The notes: a model not told the origin generated them from the sequence alone. Counted from the stretch's first letter, positions 12,657 to 24,485 are shown. The stretch: 64,000 nucleotides of DNA from Rosa chinensis (GCF_002994745.2 NC_037093.1:10246900-10310899); one strand, 5' to 3'. Made by a program: numbers and translations.

Positions 12657-12992
12657 GCCAAGTATCGAAGTCCGCTGAGCGAAACCTCGCTAGCGGAACT
12701 TCTCACTTGTCACTTTCCAAGTATCGAAGTCCGCTGAGCGAAACCTCGCTAGCGGAACTTCTCACTTGTCACTTTCCAAGTATCGAAGTCCGCTGAGCGA
12801 ACCCGCGCTAGCGGAACTTCTCACTTGTCACTTTCCAAATATCGAAGTCCGCTGAGCGAAACCCCGCAAGCGGAACTTCTCACTTGTCATCTTCCAAGTA
12901 TCGAAGTCCGCTGAGCGAAACCTCGCTAGCGGAACTTCTCACTTGTTACTTTCCAAGTATCGAAGTCCGCTGAGCGAATTCCCGCTAGACTT
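12657..12992. repeat. 59-bp tandem repeat array, about 5.7 units
   Basis: Units begin at about 12662, 12721, 12780, 12839, 12898 and 12957, an exact 59-bp period. Each contains tccgctgagcg ... cgctagcgga, an inverted repeat able to form a small hairpin. The array lies between the deleted antisense gene and the 3' LTR of element B. Element C has an equivalent but diverged array at 39890-40218. Confidence 0.9.
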
Positions 12993-13570
12993 CCACTTGA
13001 CAATTTGCAAGGGCTGCCCTCGGCTATACATGGCACTGCCGGCAGAACCCCTTCCATCTTGCAAAGCCCGTGCGTTGCTCAGCGCAGTTCCGCTCAGTAA
13101 CCACCGTCGAACACGTCCACCCGACGCTGTTTCCTGCTACATCCAGAGGGGGGTATCCGCCAGCGGCGAATCCCGAGGCTACGCCTCATTCTGACAACGA
13201 CCGCCACGCGGCGTTACGGTCAGATCATCCCTACGGGACACGAGGACGTGTCAACAGTCTACGACGACCCTGATCAGGGACGTTGACCCCCGCCACTTGG
13301 GTACTAAGATTGGGCTCGCTACCCAACACCTTCAGCTCCGCGCAGCTTCCCCTCAACAAACAATTTGCCGACCATCCGGAGGTCCATCTTGGCTGGGGAG
13401 TGGGGGACTCCCTGGCGGGCCTGGCAGGGGCCCACCCGAAAGGGTATAAAGCGTTTGCTCAGTAAATCCATGGTTGACAACGCACTGACGCTAATTATGC
13501 TGTTGCAAGTCTAGCGGAAGTAACGCTTCACACCGCCGATCAACTCCCCAACCAAGATTGCCCTCCTTGA

Positions 13571-13588
13571 CTGGGGACTTGGGGAACT
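13571..13588 (+). other. Polypurine tract of element B
   Basis: The purine-rich stretch ctggggacttggggaact lies directly before the 3' LTR, the expected plus-strand primer site for reverse transcription. Confidence 0.7.
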
Positions 13589-14096
13589 TGTACCTACATG
13601 TGCCAGAACGAGCATAATTAGCTATAATGAGCCACGCTCATTGTACCGCCAGAGGTACCGACTCCCACCAAGGGGATGACCTGCGAAGGCACGGCCAAGC
13701 AGGCTACCGCTTAAGCCCTGGACCGCCCCCAGATCACCGCTGACGTACCGCCACGCGCCGCGTCAAGATAGCATCAGAAGCTCCAGACACTGGGAATCGA
13801 AGCATATCAATCCCACATCGGAAACAAGAGGAAGATCAACCTCTTCCTCAACTATAAAAGGTTCTCTCCTCTCTCCTCATTAATTACGCAATTACTACTT
13901 ATTTATTGTTATGATGCGCATATACAGTGACTGACTTAGGCATCGGAGAAGTGAAGACCGCCCAATGAGGTCTCCCTCTGACGCCCTGTCTATCGTGTTG
14001 CAGCGAACAGGAATCACCTAATCCTAGGAATAGCGGTCCGCCCACCGGACCCGCGTTAAGCAAGGAATCGGCTACCGCCGGACTTGAGCATTAACA
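13589..14096 (+). repeat. 3' LTR of Tat element B
   Basis: A 508-bp LTR starting TGTACCTACATG and ending CATTAACA. It contains TATAAAAG at 13853-13860, the likely RNA polymerase II TATA box. It is the inverse orientation of the LTR at 8363-8867 and of the two LTRs of element C. The 5 bases after it (GTCAT, 14097-14101) are the expected target duplication; its partner is out of the window. Confidence 0.87.
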
Positions 14097-16528
14097 GTCA
14101 TATTAATTGAAAACTCTGACAATTCAATATGCATTTCCCAAAAATCACAATAAAGTTCACACTGTGACCAAATCATATAAATTGAAACTCTGACAATTAA
14201 ATATGATACACAAGTCCTCCCAGGACAATTAAAAGAAAGAATCCCCGAAACTCTCTTTTAAAAACACATTCCAAAATCAACACAAGTCACCCCTTGACAA
14301 AATCATAATAATTGAAACTCTGACAATTAAATATGATAAACAAGTCCTCACAGGACATTTAAAAGAAAGAATCCCCGAAACTCCCTTTTAAAAACACATT
14401 CCCAAATCAACACAAGTCACCCCGTGACAAAATCATAATAATTGAAACTCTGACAATTAAATATGATAAACAAGTCCTCCCAGGACATTTAAAAGAAAGA
14501 ATCCCCGAAACTCCCTTTTAAAAACACGTACTCATGAGCATCAGATATCTCCCCACTACCCCCCATGATGTACTATGGCAACAGACTAGAGCTCTAACTG
14601 ATCGTATCCACAAACCCGGCCAAAGGTGTGAAGTCCTGATATATATGCCTGAGGTTACTCCCAGCAACCCCAAATCCTCTGACCTCCCCGGTCGTCAGAT
14701 CAAAACCTTTCAAAATGGTCACTCAGGACCCAAAAGTTACTCAACTCACACAAAAGGAGATGTCACCCCGTGACCTTCAATCATCAGACCTCCCCGGTCG
14801 TCAGATCAAAACCTTAAATCAAACCAAAAGTAGAAAACACAACCTGTGACTCTCAGATCTTCCGACCCCCGGTCGTTAGATCAAAACATTCAAATCACAT
14901 CAAAGCAACTCACACCAAATCTTGACACTTTTCAAAACAATAGAAATTCCCAATTCCCACAAAATGTTTCCCAAAAAGTCAAGCCCCAAAACAATAGAAT
15001 GAAACCCATCAATACCTATTGCTTCAATTCACTCATCAATCCACTAGAATATACATATTCCACGTAAATAAAAATATACGTGGTCATTCACTCAGGAAGA
15101 CCACTAATACCAACTATAGTTTGCAGTTAACTAAATAACTCTCAAAACAATAAGGTCAACCCGTTCGTGAATGAACTTCGTGAGATTACTCACCTCGAAA
15201 CTCCCGCTGCGTCTTCTATACAGAATCGAACCAAAACTGTCACCAACAACTCGTCCAATTCACCTTTTGAAGCACCTAATCACCAATGACCTCAAATCAG
15301 TAACGATTCACAAACGATTTAAGTTCGAAACCTCTGTTTTGAACTAAAATCCCCAAAGTGGCGCCAATCGAGGCAAAACCACATCCGAGACCTCCCAAAG
15401 TCTCCGGAATACGTCCACGATCTATGTGACCAAACCACAAGTCGATCGGACGCTCAAATCCTCACGGATCGAATAAATCGATCGATATGAAACTGCAAAA
15501 ATCATAACAATTCCATACGAACTCCAAAATTTGCATATTATATATCGAAACGCTCGTATCAACGAGTAGAACATATATAATACCAAAAACAGTTCCTTAA
15601 GTGGCCGGAACACCGCCGGAACGCCACCACAGGCGGTGGCGCACTGCCTCCGGCTAAAACTCAATATTTCACAAAACTCCCAACATCAAAGTTCTTCATC
15701 TAAGCATGCTTGTGAACTTTCCTAACTAGCTCGAAGTCAGAAAACAAGCATAAAGAGTCGAAAACTACCTCACAAGCCGTGAACAGTAATCCAAACTGAG
15801 TTGAACAAGGTTTCACGTGAATCGATCCAAACAACCACCAAGGATAGATCGGCGAGGCTGCTCTGAGCTCAACCAAGAAGACTTGAAGCCTGGCCGACGT
15901 CGGAACAAGGATTTCGGACCGGGTCCGAAATCGCCCAACTGCGCTGCCTTCTACCGCCGCCACCACCGAGAATCGGTGCTGAATCGGTGCTAGAGGACAC
16001 CACAGGGACGACCAGACGGAGGAGACGATCCAATCTGGAAAGTTTCGTCGCCGGAGACCACTGCATTTCGCCAGAAAAGTCGGGTCGGATCGTCCGGGTT
16101 CGGGTCGGGTCAGCCAGATATTTTTGATTCTAAAGGTGCAGCCGAGAGAGAAGAGAGAGAAAGGAAATGGTTTCCGGAAAAGGAAACAAATGAAAATAGT
16201 AAGTTTCTCCTTCGGGAAACTTCTATTTATACCAAAATGGAAATTCCTTCCAATGGCCATAACTTTCTCATACAAACTCCGATTTCCGCATTCCACATGT
16301 CCACGAACTCGTATCGATGCGCTCTACAACTTTCATGAAGGAAGTTTTTGGAGAATCTCAACATATCAAAAGTCAACCGTGAACCCCCCCTAAAGTCATA
16401 CTTTTCAAATAATTAATTCGTCCGAAACACTTCTGCTCCGTCCACAAGCCACGAAACAGTCTAACAACCATAAATTAGATTCCAAAAATTCCTCGGAAAA
16501 TAATTACAAATTTCCGGGGCATCACATT
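14097..16528 (-). mobile_element. Long LTR-like element L1 (minus strand), truncated by element B
   Basis: There is no convincing coding frame. The right end reads ...CCGGGGCATCACA, the inverse of the TGTGACGCCCCGG start of L2 at 20414. From 15060 to 16330 it is colinear with L3 (21671-24095), sharing the gtggcgccaatcgaggc block and the conserved acgaactcgtatcga block. A minus-strand TATAAATAG lies at 16223-16231. It is best read as an LTR (probably solo) of a retrotransposon with unusually long LTRs, interrupted on its left by Tat element B. Similarity to an autonomous family was not established. Confidence 0.65.
14107..14525. repeat. 130-bp tandem repeats inside L1
   Basis: Units starting attgaaactctgacaatt occur at 14181, 14311 and 14441, an exact 130-bp period, with a partial copy at about 14107. 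They carry the motif aagtcctcccaggac. Shorter repeats built on ggtcgtcagatcaaaac follow to about 14890. Confidence 0.9.
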
Positions 16529-16830
16529 GTTGGCAGCAGAACGGTTAGGAAGCAAATTTTGTTGTCTTTGCCAGTGTATGACTTCCGCTATGTAGTAAGC
16601 TCTGAGGAGCATTTACGTTTTATTTTGTGATGACAATTTAATTCGTAAGTTTTGTAATATATGACTTTGTGGAGCGGGTCAATATTTGAAATTGTGGGTT
16701 CAGGGCATCAATAAGTACTTCCTGTAAAGGGAAGATGTCTCCATGTGCCTTGAATTGATGGCGTTCGATCGAGCATGTATAATTATGGATTATACATTGA
16801 TTTTCTTGTGTGTAAAATCCGGGGCGTGAC
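16529..16830 (+). mobile_element. 3' end fragment of a plus-strand long LTR (L4)
   Basis: The reverse complement matches the first 300 bp of L3 (21671-21970). It ends in GGGGCGTGACA. It begins directly at the terminal CA of L1, so L1 probably inserted into this older copy; the rest of L4 would then lie beyond the window to the left. Confidence 0.65.
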
Positions 16831-17000
16831 AAACTATCCTTCAACCTCGATCTCCTCCGACCTCGATCGCTGCCCAAAAGCGGTCTGGGATGCCTCCGGC
16901 TTCAATCCGACAAGCCCCACACCACCATCGACTCCTGGAAGCTGCTGGAGCGTCGACGTCCTCACTTTAGCGACAGTGCGGACGTCCACCTGTGATCTAG

Positions 17001-17041
<41 letters not shown>
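16831..17041. other. Unassigned sequence ending in a (TA)n microsatellite
   Basis: A GC-richer stretch (16831-17000) with no gene I can identify follows the LTR end. It runs into about 20 TA units (17000-17040). Confidence 0.6.
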
Positions 17042-17042
<1 letters not shown>

Positions 17043-17043
17043 A

Positions 17044-17430
17044 TTTATATCAGATCCTATCCAGAGCGAGGCCTCGCTCTGAAATTAGAGTGTTATTTTA
17101 GAGTTCACTTTTCAGTTGCATATCCACATCTTGATCGTTCAGTTTTTAGGTACTAATGTATAGATCATCTATGCAAAATTTCAGTGAAATTGATGATCGT
17201 TAAGGCATTGATAATTGCCTTAAAGCTAGCACGGTTTATATTGAACAGATTTAGTTCGTCCATTGGTTTAAGCGAGTTAGATAACTTAAAGATCATCAAT
17301 TTGGCTGAAATTTAGCCGAGATGATGTATACATTAGTACCTAAAACCTGAATGGTTGAGATGTGGATATGAGACCGAAAAGTGACTTTAAACTCTAATCT
17401 CACACTTTAATTTCAAAGTGAGCCTCGTTC
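17044..17430. mobile_element. Fold-back MITE inserted in a (TA)n tract
   Basis: The two halves are imperfect inverted repeats of each other: agagcgaggcctcgctct at the left against agtgagcctcgttct at the right, and a shared internal block around ttttaggtactaatgta. Both sides are flanked by TA/CA microsatellite. Related copies are at 53398-53690 and 58327-58740. The (TA)n association recalls Micron-type elements, but the family is not certain. Confidence 0.7.
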
Positions 17431-17466
<36 letters not shown>

Positions 17467-17756
17467 AGGTATCTTGGGCAAATCGATCCAACAAGCCTTG
17501 TCTTTCAACTAGTGCATTTTACTATATGTATTGTGTCACGTACAAGAACTCTAACATGTGACTCGTTTTCCAATGTGGAATCTGAAAACAAAGTCCTAAC
17601 AATGACGTACAACCTAGCTCTGAGTGACGTATGAAGTGTTAAATAATGCAAAGTAGTTAAAGAATTATTCTTACAGAAAAGTGGGTGTGTATATATGGAA
17701 TGAAAGTTTGAAGAATGCAAATTGATTTATGGATTACCGACTGTGAGCTAGCTGTT

Positions 17757-18197
17757 TATCAACTTGATTACATTGATGATGTGTATGCATAATCTATGAA
17801 CATTAATCAATAGGAACCAAGATTGGAGTTAGTGTATGCATAAATGGATTTTTTTTATATTGGATATGCATAATCCCTAGTGTTAATCTTTTCCTTATTT
17901 TCATGCCCATTATTTACAAGGTAAGTAAAATTGTCTTCGATTATGTTATTAAATCCATTCAAAATATTGGTATTTATGAGGGTTTGCTTAATTGGTAAAT
18001 CATGGATTTATTGTAATCAACTAGAACTTTTACTCTTTTTGGTATCTATATGTAAGAGTCCTCTAGGCCTATATTACGTACTGCCCAATACTCTTTTGCA
18101 ACTCTAAATCTTTCACCTAATCAAAATGGCTATGAACCATAGTTCTGAAAAATTTGGTTACGTTGATGATTTATGGATTACGGGCTGTGATAGCTGT
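17757..18197 (+). pseudogene. Promoter plus first codons of the secreted-peptide gene (truncated tandem copy)
   Basis: This unit repeats the sequence upstream of the gene at 18563, including the aagagtcctct block downstream of a degraded TATA (tatatgtaag). It has an ATG at 18126 followed by codons matching the first dozen of the gene (SSEKFG), then breaks off into the next unit. The signal peptide and mature peptide are absent. The full gene follows one unit (about 430 bp) downstream. Confidence 0.75.
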
Positions 18198-18483
18198 TTA
18201 TGATTACATTGATAATGTGTACGCATAATTTATGAACATTAATCAATAGGAACCAAGATTGAAGTTAGTGTCTGCATAAATGGATTTTTTTTTTTTTATA
18301 ATGGATATGCATATTCCCTGTTGTTAATTTTTTCCTTATTTTCCTACCCATTACAAGGTAAGTAAAATTGTCTTCGATCCGCTGATTAAATCCATTCAAA
18401 ATATTGGTAGTTATGAGGGTTTGCCTGATTAGTAAATCTTGGATTTATTGTAATGAACTTGAACTTTTAGTGTTTTTGGTACC

Positions 18484-18492
18484 TATATATAA
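18484..18492 (+). promoter_or_regulatory. TATA box of secreted-peptide gene 1
   Basis: TATATATAA lies about 75 bp before the ATG at 18563. The same motif lies at the same distance in the paralogue (about 27384-27392 before 27463). Confidence 0.7.
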
Positions 18493-18562
18493 GAGTCCTC
18501 TATGCCTATATTACCTACCGCCCAATACTCTTTTGCAACTCTAAAACTTTCACCTAATCAAA

Positions 18563-18949
18563 ATGGTTGCCAACCCAAGTTCTGAAAAATTTGGTGCTCT
18601 AGTTCTTCTCCTCCTGTTTAGTTTTAATCATTTGGCAACCCATGCTCGGCCAACAAGCAGTTCCACATTGGCTATAGACTCTAAGGGGCTGAGGATTGGT
18701 AGCGGATATGTTGGTACTAGAGGACAGTACTACAACTCTAATCCGAGTCCATTGTCATTGACGAATAAGGACTCGGAGATAAGCATTAATATAGCACATC
18801 CAAGACAGGCATGTGGTGGCATAGCGCATCCAAGACTAGGACAAGAAATCCCTTATCTGAACCCATCAATAATTGGGAGGATTAAGGAGTCAGGACCGAG
18901 TCCTGGTGGTGGACACGGTGGTGGGGGTGGTGGTAGTGGTGGACATTAA
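18563..18949 (+). CDS. Small secreted peptide precursor, possible PIP/PIPL-like (copy 1)
   Basis: A single-exon frame of 128 aa. Residues 1 to about 29 form a signal peptide: a charged start, the hydrophobic run ALVLLLLFSFN and probable cleavage after THA. The middle is Ser/Pro/Asn-rich and holds two AHPR motifs. The C-terminus reads SGPSPGGGH, followed by a Gly/His tail. Secreted PIP/PIPL danger-signal peptides end in an SGPSxxGxGH-type core; this is one residue short of that consensus, so the family call is tentative. A paralogue is at 27463-27837. The precursor would enter the secretory pathway and might release a short C-terminal peptide. It could instead be a glycine-rich wall-associated peptide. 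Confidence 0.7.
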   Translation: MVANPSSEKFGALVLLLLFSFNHLATHARPTSSSTLAIDSKGLRIGSGYVGTRGQYYNSNPSPLSLTNKDSEISINIAHPRQACGGIAHPRLGQEIPYLNPSIIGRIKESGPSPGGGHGGGGGGSGGH

Positions 18950-19041
18950 CTTGGCCATTTATGATGTTGGGATTATGGGACAGCAGTCACAGCACAACAT
19001 TTTAGCAATTCAAGTGATATATGAGATATAAGGTGAATCAA

Positions 19042-19483
19042 TAAGAGGAACGGCTAAATACTGATTACTACCATGTAGTTTGGTTCCAAAATTAATTCAG
19101 TTTCTGAACTTCTAATTTCATCAAAAACACCCTTGCACTTTCAATTTTGATCTAATAGGTCCAACTTGTTAGTCTTCCAACAATTGGGTCATTTAACTTG
19201 TTGAGGTATCTCATATATGGCCTATGTTTTATGATATAGTGTTGAGGTGGCCTGCATAGTCAATTTAGAAGTGAGTCCCACTATTAGAAATCTATCAAAT
19301 AAATAGTTTTTTAACAAATAATCGAACTATAACTTGAACCCGTAACAGAATATTAACGAATTGGACCTATTAGATCAAAATTCAAAATACAGTGGTGTTT
19401 TTGATGGAATTAGAAGTCCAAGGACTAAATTGATTTTGGACCTAAACCACAGGGTAGTAACTAGTATTTAGCCCTAAGAGGAA
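19042..19483. mobile_element. MULE-type MITE with 9-bp target duplication
   Basis: The element spans 19051-19474 (424 bp) with long terminal inverted repeats (ggctaaatactgattactacc against the inverse of gggtagtaactagtatttagcc). It is flanked by TAAGAGGAA at 19042-19050 and 19475-19483. The downstream duplicate of this region has a single uninterrupted TAAGAGGAA at 27930-27938, a natural empty site. A 9-bp duplication and long TIRs indicate a Mutator-like superfamily origin. It has no coding capacity. Confidence 0.88.
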
Positions 19484-20373
19484 ACTATCAATCCTCATAT
19501 GACCCTAAAAAGTCAATCTTTTCTTCATAATGTTGTCCTATAATATGAATTTGTTTATGGTAAAACTAATTTTTCCTCATTTATCATCTTTTTTAATATG
19601 GTATTGCATATTTATTGGATTTGTTTTTGGTTTTCTGCATTGGAAATTTAGTATACCCTACATTGAGTAGTGTTTCTTAATAGTTAATACACATAGTCAA
19701 CACTCACACACACACTCTCTCTCTCTCTCTCACATTTTTGTATACCCTAAAAGATAACCTTCATTACATCAACAGAAGTTTGGAGCAAATGAAATGCCAA
19801 GTAAGAGGTAAATAGTAATTAAATTGAGCGGTAACCATACGTTTGTATGGTTTAGTATGTGAGAAATAGTATATACTATTCGGACATTTCATCATATAGT
19901 TTGTTGAAAAGTTAGGCAAAATATTTTTAATTAATTAATTTTTTAACTTTTAAAATATTCATTTATATTCATTTTTGTTCAATAATATGTGTAAAATACC
20001 AAAAAAAGAAAGTAAAAATCGTGTATAATACATATATAATACTTTTGATTTCAAAAGTTCTGGAAATTTAACGAGTCCCTTTCCAAATTATGAAGTACAT
20101 AATTTTTTTTTTTTTAAATGTAAGTACATGCTTTATTCACATATGATATGAAAAATTACAAACTATAACAGTAACACATGTGACTCAATAACCCCCACAC
20201 GAAGATTGACATTACAATACAAACATTCATAGTACATTGATTATTCATCCACCCATTAAACAATCCATTGGAAGCCACCACCACTACAAGTTGGTTACAA
20301 GAGTTAATGACCATTAGATGATAAACAACAAGAATCTAAAAATCAGATGTAGACTGAGATCCGATCCATAATC
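19484..20373. other. 3' flank of the duplicated peptide-gene block, then unassigned sequence
   Basis: 19484-19995 is colinear with 27939-28515, including a CA/CT microsatellite at about 19700-19733. From about 20000 to 20373 the DNA is AT-rich with no recognised gene. Confidence 0.7.
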
Positions 20374-21670
20374 TTTTTTTTTTTTTAGGGAAGTGAAATA
20401 AGGGAAAACTCCTTGTGACGCCCCGGAAATTTGTATTTATTTTTCGGAACTTAATTTAGTGATTATCAGATGATTTCAGGGCTCGTGGATGGAGCGGAAG
20501 TGTTTCGAGCGAATAATTATTCGGGAAGAGTCATTTTAGGGGGCGCAAGGGTTGACTTTTTATTCGTTGGGTATCTCTGAAAACTTCCTTCACGAAAGTC
20601 GTAGAGCGTGTCGATACGAGTTCGTGGACATGTGAAACACGGAAATCGGAGTTCGTATGAGAAAGTTATGAGCGATTGAAATTTGGGGAAATTTCTATAA
20701 ATATAAGAAAATCCTAGATTTTTTCATAAATCCCAAAACTTCCGAAATTTCCATTTTCTTCCCTAAATCCTCTCCGTTCTCTCTCCTCACTCCGTGTGAC
20801 CTGAAAGTGACCCGACCCGAACCCATCTCCGTTTTCCGGCCACTAGCAGCGGCGGACCCGGCTTGGACAGACGCGCCTCAGCCTCCATCGTCGACCCCTG
20901 GTGTTGGTTTCTCCGGTGGAGCACCCCAGAAGGAGATCGAAGGCCCTCAGTTGTACGATCGGGACCCGACCGATTTCAATCTTCGGCGACTTCCCGGCCA
21001 ATTTCTTCACGGTTCTGGGATCGCCTCTTCCTGCTGATCATCCTCATATAGGCCTTGCATCACGATTTGGAGTGTGGAGCAAAAGATCAAGGTTTGAATA
21101 AATCGACGGTTCTGGTCGAATCTGGAATCTGATCAGAGGGCAGAGATTAATCCAACTTCCGGGCTTGATCTAGGACGATCTAAGCCGATCCAGAATTAGC
21201 TCCAGGTATGAAAGTTGATCACCTCTTCATTTTGAACCAGTTTGTGGTTGACGACGTTTGCATGGGAGGTGATTGACCCGTCGTTGACTACCGCTTGTGG
21301 TGGCGCGTGGCAGCGCGTCCGGCCTTATTTTTGTATTCTATTTTCTTATTATTCATGTACGCATCAATACAGTCGTTTTGATATATTATAAGGTCATTTT
21401 GGAGAAAGTTTTTGCATGCTAGGGTTTCAGTTTTATGCGTTCTCTTCAGTTTGCAAGCCGCGAGGATCCCACCGTTGGATCTTTGTATAATTTTGATAGG
21501 ATGATCCCAAGGGCGATCCGTGAGAATCCGACCGTTGGATCATTGTTTAAGTGTGTTATGAATCAACTGCTAAGTTAGAATTGTATTTTGATTAGGTGAT
21601 TGACGATTTTGGTTGGGTAGACGGTTGTGATTGTAATTTTGGGCTGTATTGAAGACGCAGCTGGATTTGA

Positions 21671-24095
21671 TGTCACGCCCCTGATTTTACACACATGAAA
21701 ATCGATATATAATCTCATAATTATACATGCGTGAATGTTCAGTCATCAATACAAATACCTGGAACATCTTTCCTTTATAACAAGTACATACTGATGCCCT
21801 GAAATCATCCGAGTTAATATACACTCGCTCCATAGCGTTATATATTACACAAATTTACGAATTAAATTGTCATCACAAAATAAAGCATAAATGCTCCTCA
21901 GAGCTTACTACATAGCGGAAGTCATAACAATGGCAAAGCCAACAAAATTTGCTTCCTACCCGTTCAGCTGCCTGTAGCTACCTCAGCTTCAGCCACGATT
22001 TTCCTGACCTGCAGGATTAACCCCTACACCAAAAGAATGGTGCACCAGGTTTCCACACAACAAAACCTGATAAGCTTATGAAAGCTCGTATGAGTAACTC
22101 ATGAACATCAATCAACAACTCACACGGTCACCATCTGCGACCTGTCACCATCTGTGACATGTGGTTTCAGACCCCGTCTAGTCTCAAAATCAACATTTAG
22201 GTCACCATCTGTGCTATATCACCATCTATGCTCTGTCACCATCTGTGACACATGATCTTCAGACCCCGTCTGGTCATGAAATCAAACGTCAAGGTCACCG
22301 TCTGCAACCTGTCACCATCTGTGCTCTGTCACCATCTGTGATATGTAATCTTCTTAGACCCTATCTAGTCTTAAAGCTAAACGTTAAATAAGTCGCAACC
22401 GACCTAAAAACGTTATAACATCTAGCTTCGGCTTTCCTAACCCCTGCTCACCATCTGTGACTCTTGGTACAAGGACCAATACATTTAAAATGAGTCACGC
22501 TTGACTCAAGAATGTAACATCAAGCTCAATACTTTTCAAACAATAGAAAACATCTTTTTCCACAATATTGTTTCCTGAAAAGTCACATTCAACAATAATA
22601 TGAACATCATCATGCATATTATTATTCATCACAATCATCCACAATGATATATATATTTCACGTAAATATATATATACATAGACATTCGCTCAGGAATGCC
22701 TACTAATACCAACTATAGTTTGCAGTTAAATGATTAACGCCGAAACAATAATGGTAATTTTGTTCATAAAGAACCTTGTGAGATTACTCATCTCGAACTC
22801 CTGCTGCGTCTTCAATAAAGCACAAAACCGCCAATTCACAAATAATCGTCCACTGTACTTCGTCAAGTACCTATTCACATACGTTTCCAATTTAGTGACG
22901 ATTCACATTTGATTTAAGTTCGAAACCCCCTGTTTTGAACTAAAACCCCCAAAGTGGCGCCAATCGAGGCAAAACCACATCCGAGACCTCCCAAAGTCTC
23001 CGGAATACGTCCACGATCGATGTGACCAAACCACAAGTCGATCTGACGCTCGAATCCACATGGATCGAATAAATCGATCGGTATGAAACTGTAAAAATCA
23101 TAACAATTTCATACGAACTCCAAAATTTGCATATTATATATCGAAACGCTCGTATCAATGACTAGAACATATATAATACCAAAAACAGTCCCTTACATGG
23201 CCGGAACACTGCGGAACGCCGCCACAGGCGGTGGCGCACCGCCGCCGGCCAAAACTCAATATTTCACAAAACTCCCAACATCAAAAAGCTTCATCTAAGC
23301 ATGCTTGTGAATTTTCATAACTGGATCGAAGTCAGAAAACAAGCTTAAGGGATCGAAAACTACCTCACAAGTTGTGAACAGTAATCCCAACTGAGTTGAA
23401 CCGATTTCCACGTAAATCGATCGAAACAAACACCATAGATCGACTCAGACGACCACCACGAAGCCAAAGAAGGAAACTTAAAGCCTTGACGTCGCCGGAA
23501 CTGTGTTTTCCGGTCGGGTCCGAAAACACCAAGCTGCACCGCCTTGCTGCGCCGTGCACGGTGGTTATCGCCACAAGAGGATGCCACAGAGATGACCAGA
23601 AGGAGGAGACGAGTCGTTCTGTGCAGGTTTCACGGCTAGAGGTCGCCGGAAAAGCCGGGTGGGATCGGCCAGGTCCGGGTCAGGTCAGTCTGAAAATTTC
23701 GTTTCTGAAGGAGTCGACCGAGAGAGAAGAAAGAGTTTCCGGAAAAGGAAAGGGAAAAATGAAAATAATTTCAGACTTTCCCTATTTATACAAAAATGGA
23801 AACTTCTTCCCAAAGCCATAACTTCTTCATACGAACTTCGATTTATGCGTTCCGCATGTCCACGAACTCGTATCGACGCGCTCTACAATTTTCATGAAGG
23901 AAGTTTTCCGAAAATCCCAACATATAAAAAGTCAAACTTCACACGACCTCTTAAACTGTGAAATTCAAATATTTATATGTACGAAAACCATTCCACTCCA
24001 CATACAACCTACGAATAAAGCATACTAACAATTATTCGTACAACTGGTCCATTATTAATTACCAAAATTACATAACGAAAATCCAGGTCATCACA
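21671..24095 (-). mobile_element. Long LTR-like element L3 nested in L2
   Basis: 2425 bp, starting TGTCACGCCCCTG and ending CAGGTCATCACA, flanked by TTTGA at 21666-21670 and 24096-24100. The minus strand carries TATAAATAG (23782-23790). It is colinear with L1 over most of its length and is non-coding. Best read as a solo LTR in inverse orientation to its host L2. Confidence 0.78.
22128..22460. repeat. Short tandem repeats (gtcaccatctgtg) in L3
   Basis: The motif gtcaccatctgtga and close variants recur about ten times, interspersed with agaccccgtctggtc-type motifs. It is the counterpart of the repeat zone at 14107-14890 in L1 but with a different unit, so this LTR region varies quickly. Confidence 0.8.
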
Positions 24096-24369
24096 TTTGA
24101 GGTGAGTAAATCTCACCGTGTTTCGGTTGATAATTAGTTATGTTTTATTTTACTAGATTTAATTGTTAGTATGCAAAATCATATTTATCAAAATAAATTA
24201 TTTGTTTTAAAATATATGAACTTGATCGACAACAGTTCATGGGTAAGTTAAAACAATGTTTTGTTATAAAATGATTTTCGAGAGGAATAACTTATAAAAC
24301 TATAGTTGGTATTAGTGGTCATTCCTGCGTGAATGACTACGTGTGTGTGTGTGTGTATATATTTACGTG

Positions 24370-24414
<45 letters not shown>

Positions 24415-24485
24415 GGTGTGACATTGGTGAAGTAATGATGGTGATTTGATTGAATTATTATTGCAATCATTTACTCTTTTCGGGA

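Larger units (their letters stand above)
8868..14096 (+). mobile_element. Decayed Tat-lineage retrotransposon B (3' part, internally deleted)
   Basis: The element begins abruptly inside gag at 8868 (ACAGTCCTCACAGC), just after the LTR end of element A. It continues through protease, reverse transcriptase, both RNase H domains and part of integrase to about 12440. It then jumps to the region upstream of the antisense gene (12450-13570), followed by PPT and 3' LTR. The integrase C-terminus and the whole antisense gene are deleted. The missing 5' LTR and gag start should lie left of element A, outside the window. Confidence 0.85.

Noticed and set aside
12657..12992. CRISPR-like array
   Set aside because: Units are contiguous 59-bp tandem repeats without unique spacers, in a plant retrotransposon.
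13283..13465. Plus-strand frame in the 3' region of element B
   Set aside because: This is non-coding Tat 3' sequence with counterparts in element C on the other strand that are not open.
16831..17000. Possible PBS or internal retroelement domain after the L4 LTR end
   Set aside because: No TGG-type primer-binding site follows the CA terminus and no gag-like frame is present.
20807..21101. Overlapping plus-strand frames as possible genes
   Set aside because: Three frames overlap in the GC-rich leader of LTR-like element L2, none resembles a known protein, and relatives in L1/L3 do not keep them.
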